DNA from: Brachionus rotundiformis
Taxonomy: Eukaryota > Rotifera > Eurotatoria > Ploima > Brachionidae
DNA length: 64,000 nt
Direction: 5' to 3'
Assembly (NCBI GenBank): GCA_016802295.1
Contig: JAESIW010000137.1
Span: 1,293,318 to 1,357,317 of the forward strand
Positions 12,391-24,780 of the stretch are shown here, one piece after another (the stretch's first letter is position 1; each line of letters begins with the position of its first letter). A program made the translations under genes and the position numbers. The notes beneath the pieces were generated by a model that saw only the letters and a list, made by a program, of their open reading frames with translations, made no database searches and was not told where the DNA came from.

Positions 12391-13929
12391 TTAAAAATCG
12401 GCAAATTCAGTACTGTACAAATTCTCTTTGCTCACTGGAATGGGATCATCAACGTAGTTATCGAAATTAGATGTATCACCTTGGTTCTTTAATTTTGGAA
12501 TCATGGGTGCCGGAGTTTTCTTGTTGTAAATAGCCAGCCAATCGATTCCACTAAACCATTTGTGTGTCTTGATATCATCTACTCCATTTTTAAGATTGCC
12601 ATAGCGTTTGGTCAAATCTGCTTGAATCAAGCAACGCATAAAATCCTTAACCTCATCAGTCAAATGAGCTGGTATTTTATATTTTCCTGATAGGATTTTT
12701 TCATATATTTTAATCGGCTGATCGCTTTGAAATGGTGGGCGTCCAGTTGACATCTCATAGGTTAGAATTCCAATCGCCCACCAGTCGACAGGCTTTCCAT
12801 AAGGCTTTGATTGAATAATTCTTAAACAATCTCTTATCTAGCTTTAATTTAATTTAGTAAAATGAAATTCCTACTCGGGAGCGAGGTATTCAGGTGTCCC
12901 ACAAAGAGTGTACGTTCTTGTCTTGACATACTTGGCGAATCCAAAGTCACTTATTTTCACATAGCCATCTTGTCCGATTAGTGTATTTTCTGGCTTCAGA
13001 TCTCGGTGAATAATGTCCAGTGAGTGCAAATACTCAATTGCGAGAACTACTTGAGCACAATAGAACTTGGACAAGCTTTCTGAGAAACGATTTGTTCGTA
13101 CCAAATGTTTGAACATCTCACCGCCAGGCACAAACTCCAAAACAATATATAGGTTAGAGTTATCCTTGAATGAGGCTACATATGAGGCTATGAATGGAAA
13201 GTTAACACAGCTGATAATTTTTTTTTCGTTTAAAGTGTGTTCAATTTGGCGCGATTTGACCACATTTTTTTTCTCAAGCACTTTTAGAGCAAAAAATTTT
13301 TCGTTTTGTTTATTCTTGACCAAAATAACTCGACCAAAAGACCCATTCCCAAGAGTCTTTTTTAATTCAAAATCACTTAATTTTGCACAATTTGTTCGAC
13401 TAAAAGCACAATTCCATTTTTGTTCAAAAAGTTTCTTTTCTTTGCGTAAAATATCCATCCATTTACGCCTATATTCCATATATTTGGTATCAAAAGTGTT
13501 CCGAGAATTCTTGTTAATGGTATAGTGTTTGTGATTATGATTGTCTAAATAGCTGTTAATAGAAGTTTTTTTGGACAAAGAATAATTAACTGTATTGATT
13601 CCGGTTTGGCGGCCTTTAATGTTTAAGTTGAGCCAGTTGTTGGAGAAAAATGTGAAATTATTTGATTTAAAGGGGCTGTTTTGTTCTGAACTTTGGTTCA
13701 ATTTGTTTAGAGGGTAGAGTTTGTTGATGGATACTTCACCACTTGAAGAATCTGTGACTGCTTTGTTTATCCAGAGAGAGGTGTTCGACAGGGTATAGTG
13801 CACAGTGGTGTTATCATCAGGATCGAACAAGTTCTGTATGGTCAGTTGTTGTACAGGGCTATTTGATTTTGTCTTAGAATCAGACAAGAGTTTGTTAGAG
13901 CTTTTTTTGCTTTTACCATGGGATGGCAT
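12391..13929 (-). CDS. cAMP-dependent protein kinase catalytic-subunit-like Ser/Thr kinase
   Basis: Exons 13929-12875 and 12820-12391, with a 54-nt intron splitting the Glu codon of APE, give 494 aa. Residues 1-150 are a polar Ser/Asn/Lys-rich extension. From about 153 an amphipathic helix (RRKWMDILRKEKKLFEQKW) matches the PKA-C A-helix. The kinase core shows GNGSFG (194-199), ALK Lys216, HRDLKPEN (308-315), DFG (328-330), and the activation loop TLCGTPEYLAPE with phosphorylatable Thr341. The C-tail has GDTSNFDNY and ends EFADF, matching the PKA hydrophobic FxxF motif. GNLKNGVDDIKTHKWF is typical of the PKA/PRKX group and the C-terminal end fits PKA-C better than PRKX. Isoforms lacking the extension could use other first exons, which I did not find. 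Confidence 0.9.
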
Positions 13930-14844
13930 ATTAATTAATTTATTTTTAAAAATCTATGACTACAATTTTTAAATTTTCCAAGCCGCATTTGCACTTATTC
14001 CTGTTTGATGGAATGTTTCCAATGTATTTTTTAATTGAAGAGTTTGTTTTCTTTAGCTGCAATTTAAATTTTTTGAACATTTTAAACTAAAAAACAGATT
14101 AATTCGATGAAATCACGAAATTTTTTTTCTATACTTTGGTAAAATAATCTTATAAAAACAAATTTGTGCACGCAAAAATGTCAAAAACCATATCCAAAAA
14201 GTTTTAATTGTGGTTTATTACATAATGAAAAATGTTATTAAGCTGCTTTGATTGCATTCTAAATTTTTTTGTTTAAAACTTTATCAATTTAAAAAAGTGT
14301 TCTTTAAGATTAGAATATTTATTTTAATTAGATATATAATATAATTAAATTGAGTATATTCCAATAGTTAATTATTTTAAAAATATTGGCCATATAACAA
14401 TTTTTTTGAACATTAAATATTAAATTTTCATAAAAATTAATTTAAATAGAATAAAATATTTTACTCTTTCGGATCTTAGATTGTTGGTTAATAAAAGTAA
14501 TTAAAATTTGAACTTTTTTTTTTAATTGATCATGATAAATCAAACATTTTTATATTCAAAAAAAATTTAAAAATAAAGTTTTTTAAATAATTAAGTTAAA
14601 AACTAAACAACAAACTATTTGAATATTGTTCCCAAGTGACTATAGAAATTTAATTAATTAAAACTTTTTGATTTTTGTTCTGAACTGGTTTATCAACAAA
14701 CTAAAGAATAACATTTTAATAAAAAATTATTTATCGATTTATTTTATTAAAAATATTTAGTTTTATTCTAAAAATTTTCTATAAAAATATGACTAGAAAA
14801 CCGCTTCAAATTAAGAAAAAAAAATAAATATGAAAATAAATTTT
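13930..14844. other. AT-rich spacer
   Basis: Upstream flank of the kinase gene and downstream flank of legumain. No coding frame or repeat recognised. Confidence 0.45.
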
Positions 14845-16714
14845 TTAATCAAAATGCTTTGTCTGACACAACTTATCAATCGAGTAAATGATATTTTCGG
14901 TTTCAACTCCGCTTTCACACAAATTTACCAATACATACAAATTTCTTAATACATGGTCATTCTAGAGATAAATTTAGTTAAATAATTAATCATTTTTTTC
15001 AATCATTCTACCTTTAAACTAAAGCATTTTTCAATTAGATGATCGACCACTGGTTTGTAGCATTCGTGTTTAGTCAGTTTTTTTTTGTTTGATAGAACAT
15101 CGTTCAAATCAAGATTTTGTCTCTTGGCTAATAATTTGGCTATTCCTTGTATTACATTTACTGCCTTATTTTTCATCTTTAAAAAAACATTTTTTAGTTA
15201 ATAAAATATTTAAACCTGTCTAGATTACCTTTTGTATTTCAGTCATTTCATCCAAAATGGATTGTCTGACTAATTGGTCGCTTTCCTCGGTGAGTCTTTT
15301 TTGCAAAATAGACATTCTAACATCTTCAGATTTTACAGCGTCATTCTTGAATAAAAACAAAATTATTATTTTAAATAAATCAAAACTTTGTCTATACTTT
15401 AGATGGTATTCTGGTCATCGAAAGAGTTGGTTTGTAACTTTGACCTTTTTCAGCTTGAAATTGAGAAACTTTAAATCTAAGACCCATTGTTAAATTTCCG
15501 AATTGGGTAACATGGCTGCGGTTGGTTAAATTTTTAACAATTTCAAATTGCTGACTCAAAGTTTCGGTAAAGATATCTTCCTTTGAAAAATTAAAATAAT
15601 TATTATGGTGCTTTGCCAATGTAATTTATTTAGAAATTACTCTATCCGAATCTTCCATCCAATTTACACTGTACAAATCACCCAGATAAGTCTTTAGCTT
15701 GCTATCATAGTAACAAGCATAGCTGGACTCCTCGCTATTGGCAGCAGTGGTGGCATAAACTAAAATAAAAATTTCATCCAAGCATTTTTAAGCTTAGAAA
15801 TTATACCATTTATGTTATCTGCCAAAATGTTTTCGAACATGGAGCCTGATTCACATGCTTCAATATAAAATACCATCTAAAAAATTAAGATTTAAAAAAA
15901 AACATTTTTTGTCTTCAGATAGATACATTTTTATACTGATTGTTTTCATGCATTGACTTGATCGCTTTGCTTAAATCAGAGGCGTGGAGCTTTTAAAAAG
16001 TATGAGTTTAAAACAATAATTTAACAGATAAGGGAGGTTAATTACAGCACTTCCATCAGGAAAAGCAACTATACCAGGCGCACCATGATCAGCAAAATAG
16101 ACAAAGATATTATCATTGGGGCCACTTTTAATTTTTTTTAAAATTTTTTATGAAATAAATTCAAAAGCTTATTTTACCTTTTAATCGATTTCCCACTACC
16201 GACACTCATCGACTCGCCCTGTAAAATTTTCAAAAAATTTGTCGGAGTCACCAACTAAGAAAAAAAAATAGGCAAAATTTTTTACCAAGATTGAATCATA
16301 CCTTTTTAGTGTAATCCTTTAAAGTTCCATTATAAACATCTTTACCACCTGGCTGATTTATTATCTGTCCTTTCATTGGATTTCTTAAATTTTATTAAAA
16401 CTAAATATATATTAATTTATAATTCTTGTCTAAAATTACTGTGGATTTTCCGCTATGTCATCGTACATCATTACAACTATTCTTTCATCAGGAATTCCAT
16501 TTCTATGTACAATTTGATAAGCGTGGCAAATATCGGCCTTTTAAAATATTGATTAATGCTTTTTAAAACATAAAATAATAACGATCTTAATTACTTGATG
16601 TCTGTAATTGTAATATTGGTTTGAACCAGCTACCAAAAGTACCCAGTTAACCCCTTCGTCGCTATATACCGAACCGGCTAAACATAAAGTCAAGCCTACT
16701 AAAAATCTTAACAT
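14845..16714 (-). CDS. LGMN: Legumain (asparaginyl endopeptidase, C13 family), 12 exons
   Basis: A lysosomal cysteine protease cutting after Asn, with autocatalytic activation at acid pH. Exons: 16714-16595, 16537-16440, 16383-16302, 16254-16178, 16124-16046, 15989-15927, 15876-15807, 15759-15641, 15580-15398, 15345-15229, 15176-15012, 14961-14845. Every junction is GT-AG and the frame closes exactly at 429 aa (human legumain is 433). Signal peptide MLRFLVGLTLCLAGSVYS; then WVLLVAGSNQYYNYRHQADICHAYQ; catalytic His in FVYFADHGAPG; catalytic Cys in YIEACESGSMF; TTAANSEESSYACYYD in the substrate-binding part; and the C-terminal prodomain ending with NLYVLVNLCESG. The RGD motif of mammalian legumain is absent (LQGES at that place). 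Introns are 40-75 nt. No part of the enzyme is missing. Confidence 0.95.
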
Positions 16715-17939
16715 TTTGTTTTTTTTACAGTAAAATATAAACTTTTTTTACCTTAATTTTATTTATACCGAGTCTATTTTAGTGGACATGTGATAAATGT
16801 AAAGAATGATATTAAACTTGAAATTATTAAATTGATCACAAGACTTTTTTATGTTTCAAGGCAATTGATAAAAATAGATCTCTGGTCTCAAGTTTTATCC
16901 TTATCATTAAATTTTTTATCATTTATAAAAAAAAGCGCAAAATTTTTGACAATATGCTACTTCTAAATTTATTTTATAGATATCTTAAATTTAAACTGAT
17001 TAAAGCTTAACTTAGACTTAAAAAAAACTCGCCTCTTAAATAACCAAATAGCTTTGATCTTGATTATGGACAATAAAGTGGTCTCTCATTTAAAATTAAT
17101 AAGATCAAAAATTAATGTGGTATAATCGATTAAAATTTTTAATTATGCTTAACTAATGTTCAAATTGTTTATTTCAAAATTAAAAAAAGTAAATTTAAAA
17201 TTTTAATTCAGCTTAATAAAGTTTATATTAAAACTAGGAAAATTTTCTTCTTATGTTATTGTTTTAGCAAAATTGTTTATCAGAGCTATTAATAAATTCA
17301 CAAAGACAAAAATTTATAAATTTCTTTAGATATGATTAACATTATTAATTAATCTAAGGTTTTGATTTAGGGATTTATTTTTCTCCAAAGCAAAATCAGC
17401 TCTAATATTTCAAATAATATAAGATAATTTTACAAATTATAAAAAATTGCTTATAAAATTAATTTAAAATATTAAAATTGAAATATTAAATTAAATGTTT
17501 TGAATGTGTTAACAAAATCTGAGAAAATCAAATTTATATTATGAAATTCAGAAGTTCTTACGCCATTTGTTGATTTTGGTGTTGGTTCTATCAGATTTTC
17601 ACTGTTCCTTAAATTATATTACAAATTTTTCGAGTAATAAATTTTTCAAGGTAAATTAACACCACGACCAATTATAAATCATAATGCGTTACAGTAAAAG
17701 CTCGTTTATGTCTCGTCAAAATTATATCCCATCTTATTTTTATCCTAGAAATTTTACAGAACCTATTTCCCCCAATCTATTTCATTGTAGATTTAGTTTA
17801 ATTAAATCACATAAAAATTGTTGAATATTTGAATAAATTCAATAGTAAATTATCTGCAATTATATCTCATACATGTCCGTCTTAACTAAATTTTTATTTA
17901 ATATTATCTACAGCACTAAAATATGTATATTAAAAAGAA
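16715..17939. other. Gene-free stretch upstream of legumain
   Basis: AT-rich. A 22-nt string near 17390-17415 (CAAAGCAAAATCAGCTCT core) recurs near 18505-18530 beside the LINE remnant, so part of this region is probably also old retrotransposon. No gene recognised. Confidence 0.4.
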
Positions 17940-18530
17940 ATTGCCTGAATAAGGATAAAGTACAACATTCTTGGAAATCTTTATCTTCGAGCCAAATTTT
18001 TTTTTAAATTACATTGGAAAAGATTTCCTGTTATTTTAAGTTTTTGCACATGATGGATTTTACTCCTGTCATTGACAATAGGTCGCTTTGACTGTATAAG
18101 CAAAAAATAAAATTATATCGTCGAGCAATAATCAAAATAAGGCAAATTAGATGTCTAAAAAAGCTGTATTTTTACAGAAGTCGATGGATAGAATAGCCTC
18201 TTCATACTGAGTAATTTTTTATTTTCAATTAACTAGATACTTTATGCAAGTTTAGAAAATTTTTTATTTGATCAATCCTGAAACCCTAAAGAGTTATTTC
18301 ATTTCCTTGAAAATTTATCATTTCAGGAATAGCAGTTTTTTATTAATAAAGATCTTACAACGAGTCTTTGACCAATTATAATATCAAAATTGTTATAATA
18401 AAACCAATTACTAAGACTATTAATGCTGCCTGAAAACTTTTAAAAACATAGTCTAAGTCTTTCTCATAATTATTAATCGTGGTGTCATCAGCAAACATTT
18501 ATTTTCTCTAAAGCAAAATCAGCTCTGTCC
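17940..18530 (-). mobile_element. Decayed non-LTR retrotransposon, reverse-transcriptase fragment
   Basis: On the - strand, 18500-18481 reads MFADDT, the reverse-transcriptase catalytic (Y/F)xDD box, followed by INNYEKDLDYVFKSFQ. About 350 nt further on, 18145-18119 encodes LPYFDYCST, the same downstream block as the fragment at 11800-12165. The order (FADD, then FDYC) is that of LINE ORF2. Stops and frameshifts throughout mark it as a relic. The boundaries are estimates. Confidence 0.72.
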
Positions 18531-19114
18531 TAAAATACTTTTGAATTGGTGCAATGAAATATTAAATTTGTTAAAAAATTATCGATTTCTAATTTACTGG
18601 TTTGATTTTTTATAATATTAAATTAAGCTTAGATGAATTTTATTAATTACAATAACTTTATTTTTCATAAGTTAATTAAAAAAATAAAATTAAAATTGAT
18701 AATTTTAAATTTTAAGATGTTAAATTGGAAAATTTTTAAAATAAAAAAAACAGTTCTTCAGTTCATTTTTGAATATAAACTAAAAATATCTTAAAATTTA
18801 ACACAAATAATAAATTTATTTGAAATTATCAAGAGTTACCTCAAATTTTTGATTATTAAGCTTTGATGAATAACATAATTTTTTTTGGAATTCTTTTAAA
18901 CCTTATGTTTGTTTCCGTAGTACTTTTTTTTTTGTTTAAATAAATTAAATGACTTTAAAAAATAAATATTCGTAAAAATAAATAATCTAATCAAAAGCTT
19001 GAAAATAAAATATTATATTAAATTACATTCTTATTTTTCTCATTATTGGTTTTTACCCTGGTATAAATATTTAACAATTTTAAAAATTGATTAAAATTTA
19101 ATTTTGTTTCAACT
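18531..19114. other. AT-rich spacer / promoter side of GM2A-like gene
   Basis: No coding frame. A TATAAATA string at about 19061-19068, roughly 50 nt before the ATG at 19115, is a possible TATA box for the secreted lipid-binding protein gene. Confidence 0.35.
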
Positions 19115-19737
19115 ATGTATAAGCTTATTTGTTTTTTGGCTATTTTGGGCACTACTTTAGCTCAAACAAATTTACAATGGTCACTTTGCGGTGCATCTGT
19201 CTTACAAATATACGAATTCGATTTAGGCACTATGCCCATAACTCATCCAGGTCCAATGCCTTTTATTCTTGCTGGAAAAAGTATTCGTGAAATTAGAGGT
19301 GCAGTAAAAAGCACTGTCACAATTAAAAGAACTACCGCAGGCATTACTCTTCCAATCACATGCTATTTAGTCAATGGTAACTATGTTGGCTCATGCACCT
19401 ACCCAGATCTGTGTCTTTTATTGAAAAGTGTTCTTGGTTATGAAGCCGGTAACTGTCCACAAAATTTAGTTGAAAACAGTATTGACTGCACTTGTCCTTT
19501 CCAACTTCCGGCAAGAGATCTAGATGTAAATATTGTTGCTGATTTGCCAGATGCTAGCACTTCTTCTATCACTTGGATTGGGTAATTAATTTATAATTCA
19601 AATTGAGAACTCAAATTAATAATTATTATTGCAGATCTGGTACATTTGACGTTAAAGTTGTGGCCAGTGATTCCGTTGGTCAAGTAACCTGCTTGGATTT
19701 GAAATTCAGCGTTAGACCAAAAACAAAAAGTGCATAA
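19115..19737 (+). CDS. GM2-activator-like secreted lipid-binding protein
   Basis: Exons 19115-19581 and 19635-19737, with a 53-nt intron, give 189 aa (human GM2A is 193). Signal peptide MYKLICFLAILGTTLAQ, then the mature protein starting with LQWSLCGAS. The Cys pattern and local sequence match the GM2 ganglioside activator rather than NPC2 or MD-2: LPITCYLVNGNYVGSCTYPDLC, NCPQNLVENSIDCTCPFQLP, DLDVNIVADLP and, after the splice, GQVTCLDLKFSV. GM2A lifts glycolipids out of membranes for lysosomal hydrolases. The lipid bound here is unknown. An AATAAA-type signal (TTTAATAAAACA) follows the stop by about 25 nt. High confidence in the family, less in strict orthology. Confidence 0.85.
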
Positions 19738-20738
19738 ATTTTAGTCTCAAACCAATAATTTAATAAAACATTCTAATTAATATTTGTAAATTAAATACAT
19801 TTTAAAATAAAACAAAAATATTATTTAATTCAATATAAGCCAAGAATAAAAATTATAATAGATATTTTCAAGGCTTTTTATTTTTTGTTTAATTTAATAG
19901 TTAAACTCCATAGAAATTATTCGAGATTTTCTAGATTAAAGCTACCAAGACTAATTTTGGATATATTTTCTTTTTACCACTTTGACTTCTTGACTAGCAT
20001 AGGGTCATTATTTTTGCTTTCCGCTCATGCCGATCATTTTCCTTAATATTTGCTTCAAGTGTCAGATTCTAAGTTCTGCACCAAATATCCCACCTGTCCA
20101 TTTAGATAATCCTCTGAGCTTCTGAGTATTTAATTTCATTTTAGCTGGTGAAAAACTGGGCGATTGGATGGTTAATAAATTTTAAATTATTTAATCGAAG
20201 TTAAGCTATTTTATTAATATCTAAGTTTATCATCAATTTGAGATCAAAATTCTTGCTCAAAAAAAAACTTATCATGTACATAAAAATATAAGTTGTTTAG
20301 TAAATTTAAGGCTGCACATTGTTTTGGAAAGAAGAAATAGTTATCTAATCAAGATAAATTAAGCAAAAAATTTGATAAAAGTTTAAAAATAGCTGCGAAT
20401 ATAAAGTAGCAAATTTAGTCTAATTTTATCAATATTATTGTAAAAAACAAAGTTTAATGATTTAGGAGGCTTATCAAGAGCATGTGTTAAAATAAGATGG
20501 AAATTTAAAATAAAACTTGGTAACACCTACCAGTTTGTAAGAGTTTATTTTCAATTAAACATTAAAAAAAATTCAAATGCCAAAATGAACTTAATTTTCA
20601 AAAAGTTAAAATAAATTTTTTTAATCTTAAACTTTATTTTTATTTTACACATTAGAAAACATAAATAACTATTAAATTAAATTCGCATTTATATGGATGT
20701 ATATTTTTTTAAATTACATAATAAATCAATTATTTATA
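19738..20738. other. Intergenic with possible coding relic
   Basis: About 1 kb. At 19960-20175 base composition rises. The - strand reads LRGLSKWTGGIFGAELRI then a stop, and in another frame a basic stretch (NIKENDRHERKAKI). This looks like a broken coding remnant, perhaps of a mobile element, but I cannot name the family. The rest is plain AT-rich DNA. Confidence 0.3.
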
Positions 20739-22635
20739 TTAAACACGATTATATTCAATATTATCTATTTTACATATACAAAATTTACCGCTATCAAAAT
20801 TATATTTAAAATGCATAAGTGCTGTCATTTTTTTTAATTTCTGTTCACAATTTTTTCTTTTCTGCTCAAATATTTGCTGATACTTCTGATCTTTAGTCTC
20901 TTTTGCCTTGATAAACAGCTCTTTTGCTTCTTGGCATGTCAGATCCAGCAAATCAGCCAATGGCTCGTTGTCAATGTAACAGCTCATTTCACCAGTTCCA
21001 TCACTGGTCACAATATCTTGGTACCATTTTAGTTTAAATTGCTTCAAATTTGATATGACTTTCACAAAAAAGCACTTGGACATGTGTGTGCATGTGGACA
21101 GAGAATTGTTCGCTGACCTATTCTTCATACAACATAAATTTAAAAAAGTCGAGTCCATTAAAGTACTCAGCCTGGTAAGGCTACTATCCGATTGTTTGCC
21201 ATGATCAGGGGTATTATTTAAAAATTTGTCAAAGTCATCTGAATTACTTGAAAAATTTTCCTTATTTTCTAAATAAGACTCTTGTCCCATAGATTCATTT
21301 TTAAATTTATTTGTCTTTAAATTTTTTTCATCTATTCGTAACAATTGAATATCCTCATCATCATGATCAAAATTTTTACTAATTTTCTTATCTCTTAAAA
21401 TTTTGAAATCATTTTCTTCTTCAATTTCTATTATCTCATTTACTCTTTGCTTTTTAAGAGTATTTGTTTTGGCAAAATTCTTCGAACAATTCGAGATATT
21501 ATCTATAGATGGCGGCCTTTTAACCGCCACATTGTCTACATTTTCTTTTTTACATAATGGTTTATTATATGAATTCAAATCACAGTTCATCAACAATTCA
21601 TCATCGTCACTTTCCTGATTTTTGGCAAAACTTTTAAACTTTGACTGAGAGTATTTTTCCTGTTTTATTTGATTATTCACAGAATTTAATTTTTTATTTG
21701 GTAAAGTGGATACATAGCCTGAATCAAATGTCTTTGATTTTTCTCTATCAGACCTATTATGGAATTTATTAGCTCTTAAAAATATATTTTACTATCAAAT
21801 TTTTCCTATAATTTGGATAAAATTACATGTCTTCTTCTATCAAGTGGAGCATGTTATCCAAATTAGCGATTTCCTCAACAAATCCCCCCAAAACTTTTAC
21901 ATGCTGAGGCTCCAGCAATAGAACACTATTTTCAAAGGGGATTTTGCCGGATATTTCCACTTTAACTCCTGGCAATAGGTCATCTTTCAAAACTGGTATC
22001 GTCCGATTCTCAATTGCTGTAATGGAGTTTTTACCATCTGTCAGATAGATTGCTAGCATTCGATTCCGTTTTATGTTCTGCTGCTCAAACTAGATTAATT
22101 CAATAGTTTAAAAGATAATATCAGACATTTATTTATTCTATAAAATACTTGGGTAGCAGTTGGTACATTATCAGCATCGACCTGGGCATTTTCACTTATA
22201 ATACCGCGAAGTTTTTGAATAAGTGAAAAACTGGACTCGGTCGTGTCAATACAGTACTTAAGCTAGGAATAAAAATAATTTAAAAAAAAGATAGATAATT
22301 GAAAAAGGAAATACTTGAAGAAAAAAGCTTCCATTCAGAGTACCACTAGTAGTCTTGAAAAAATTAGTTTTAATTGATTCAGTGCCTATTATGTTCAAAT
22401 CGAAATCTAATAATTGACTAAAAATTAAATCTGTATATTCTTTGATTGATTTTCCCTTGGTAAAAATTAAAAATAAATTTTTTTTATTTTGTTTAAGATA
22501 ATGAAAGGATACTGGAGATTCGACAGTCAAAAACTCGGCGCACTGGCACAACCAATCGTCAGGGATCACTAGAGAATACTTGGAAAGATATCTGCCCTTG
22601 AATTCATCAATTATTTGTTGAACATTGGTAGTCAT
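20739..22635 (-). CDS. RMI1: RecQ-mediated genome instability protein 1
   Basis: OB-fold scaffold of the BLM-TopoIIIalpha-RMI dissolvasome, which resolves double Holliday junctions in the nucleus. Exons 22635-22315, 22262-22149, 22089-21827 and 21774-20739 give 577 aa (human about 625). The N-terminal helical part (PDDWLCQCAEFL) is followed by GTLNGSFFLQ, SFSLIQKLRGI, then the OB1 core RMLAIYLTDGKNSITAIE, LLPGVKVEISGKIPF and VLLLEPQHVKVLGGFVEEI, which are close to human RMI1. A disordered Asn/Ser/Lys-rich linker of about 230 aa leads to a C-terminal OB2-like region: SDGTGEMSCYIDNEPLADLL, then a KxxQ-rich helix and MTALMHFKYN. Finding OB2 keeps RMI2 binding possible. The start at 22633-22635 is the first ATG in frame. 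Confidence 0.9.
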
Positions 22636-23359
22636 TTTTAAATTTATTAATTATGTAAAAATTAAAAAAAATAAGATGCATATGAATGAATCTTGAACAA
22701 TATTCGAAAAAAATTTTTAATAGAACTTTTTTAAATTTAGCTGTCAAATTATTTTTCTTTTTTAAAATAGTTGTACTGAAGTAAAAATATCCGTCATGTT
22801 TAAAGATTTGCATATGAGGTAATAATAATAAATTGATTATTTAACATTTATTAAAGAGTCTGTAAATTTAATTTAAAAGTGCAACATTTTTGAAATCAGA
22901 AATGAAAAGATTTCATAAAAATGAAAAAGAAAGTGAAAATTAGATAGTGATAAAAATAATTATTTAGGAGAGATAAAGAGAAATCAAGAGGTTCTTCACA
23001 AAAAAAAAATCCAAAAATATATCGTAAAATACTGTCAAATTAACAAAATAAAAATTAAATTAATCTCATATAATTGTATAATCCAAAAATTTAACAGCTA
23101 AGAAGATAAATGGTATGTGATTATAAAAGAGTTATTTTTTAAATTTGACCACAATCAAAAATAAACAAATAGAATTTTTAAAAATATTTTTAACTGCTAG
23201 AAATATCAATGTTAAAATTTTTATTTTTTTTAGGCTTTATTTATTAATTTATTTTTTTTTATTATTTTTAGTAGGAAACTTATCATTGAATTTATTAAAA
23301 AAATTGTTTGCTTGAATAAAATTTTTGTATGTGAGTTATAAACTATAAAAAATATTGTT
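22636..23359. other. AT-rich spacer upstream of RMI1
   Basis: No exon chain recognised. Short Lys/Phe-rich frames here look like chance products of AT-rich sequence. Confidence 0.4.
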
Positions 23360-23795
23360 TTTATTGCCCTCCTCTTTTTGCAACCGGACTTGGAACCGGC
23401 TTTTATGACGGCGTCTTTCCCTCAGAAGCCAGTAGGACATTAATCAAAAACAACGCCAATCATACCAGCACTAAATGGCTGAGAACTCGGCAACTATTTA
23501 AACTAGCTAGCTTGGAACCACAAATTAAGCGACTCCTCTCTCATTCGAGATTAAGAATTAACTAAAGGCTTCCAAATTTCCGTCTTATTGCAGAGGGTCA
23601 GCTATACAGCAGATTATCGCTCCTTTCGGATTCTATACTGGGAGATGGCCGAAGCCAGCGGCAGCCTCATCAAGACTTCGACAAAAATCAGTAGGCCTAT
23701 TTATCTATTTATCAGCTCTAATGTAGACTACGTGAAAGACCAAATACACATACGCTGCATGTGACTGCCACTACCCTCGCTTGAGACCTGCGGAT
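23360..23795. other. GC-elevated island, probable mobile element or non-coding gene
   Basis: About 430 nt stand out by much higher G+C than anything around them, yet no frame stays open. Hairpin-forming strings are present (GCCGAAGCCAGCGGC; AACCGG...CCGG). On the - strand GGTTCCAAGTCCGG resembles a pol III B box, with a weak A-box-like TGGCTTCTGAGG about 45 nt before it. A full tRNA cannot be folded by eye. The repeat copy at 23984-24157 follows within 200 nt and may belong to the same element. Confidence 0.4.
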
Positions 23796-23983
23796 AAATT
23801 TAAATAATTTAATTAATTTTTTTCATTTAAGCCCTTAGATGATACAAAATTTTCTTCAAATTAAAAATTTTATAAAGATCTAAGTGTGCTTTACAGGAGA
23901 GCAACAAAGATAGAACAAAACCACTTTTGAATAGCTTTAAAAATAGGGGTCTTAGAGGGGCACTTATTTGAAAGGGAATCTGG

Positions 23984-24157
23984 TAATTTAGTTATTTTAT
24001 CTTAATTTTTTTTTAATTTTAAATAAAAAAATCTTAAATTTAAACTGAAAGGATTAAAATTATTCAAATTGAGTTGTTCAGTTGTAAGTAAAATCGCAAA
24101 AATTAGGAACAACCATATTACAAATTTCATTCGAGTATTTAATTATTTAATATTTAA
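23984..24157. repeat. Dispersed repeat family X, copy 1
   Basis: Matches 47835-48012 over about 175 nt with a few differences. The best core is CAGTTGTAAGTAAAATCGCAAAAAT...GAACAACCAT, then TTTCATTCGAGTATTTAATT. Same orientation. No coding potential. Probably a short interspersed element or the tail of a longer one. Confidence 0.7.
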
Positions 24158-24780
24158 TATCTATTAATAATATAAAGAAACTTGTACTGAATTCTGAGAT
24201 CCTTCTTTTTGGTTCTTTACTTAGAGAGTGACTTTATTTAAGAATTACAAAAACAGTTATACTTTTTGTTTAAATTTTGCTCATTATTGTTAATTTTAAT
24301 TAATTTAAAATATTCAATTTTAAAATTTTATTTTTATTAGCCTCTAAAAAATTCATAATTGTTCAATTGTTACGTTTATAATGAATTGATTTTTGACATC
24401 TAGAAAACACAATTGAAGACAATTTCTTGAACGGAAATATCCTATTTCAAATTGCAATGACTTAATGAAAAAAATGAATGCAAACGTAGTCAAATAATTT
24501 TCTTGAAATTTTTAAATAAATGGTAGATTTTTAGAAAAAAAATTTATTTCCTGTTTAAAAATTAAGTTTAGTCAAAAACAAACAAATTTCTATCGAATAA
24601 TAAAATTTATTTTAATTTGTTGTTTTTAAAAGTAATATTCAATTTTTTTAATTCAGAATTTTTCTAGAAAATACTTTTTAAAATTTCTTTCTTAGAAAAG
24701 AAATTTCAAACAGTTTATGAATTTATTTAAATTAATAATGTTCTATATTTATAAAGAACTTTTTAGATAATAGTTCCAAA
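24158..24780. other. AT-rich spacer / SLC35B1 upstream region
   Basis: No gene recognised. It directly precedes the SLC35B1 start at 24781 and should contain its promoter. Confidence 0.4.

Noticed and set aside
13067..13525. 152-codon ORF on + inside the kinase gene
   Set aside because: Exact antisense shadow of the kinase exon; the - strand has the motif-rich frame.
22607..22813. 68-codon ORF overlapping the RMI1 start
   Set aside because: Lys/Phe/Ile-rich, out of frame with RMI1, typical of AT-rich chance ORFs.
23364..23400. tRNA or tRNA-derived SINE at the GC-rich island
   Set aside because: A B-box-like string and weak A-box-like string exist on -, but the T-loop is one base too long and no acceptor stem or anticodon arm can be paired.
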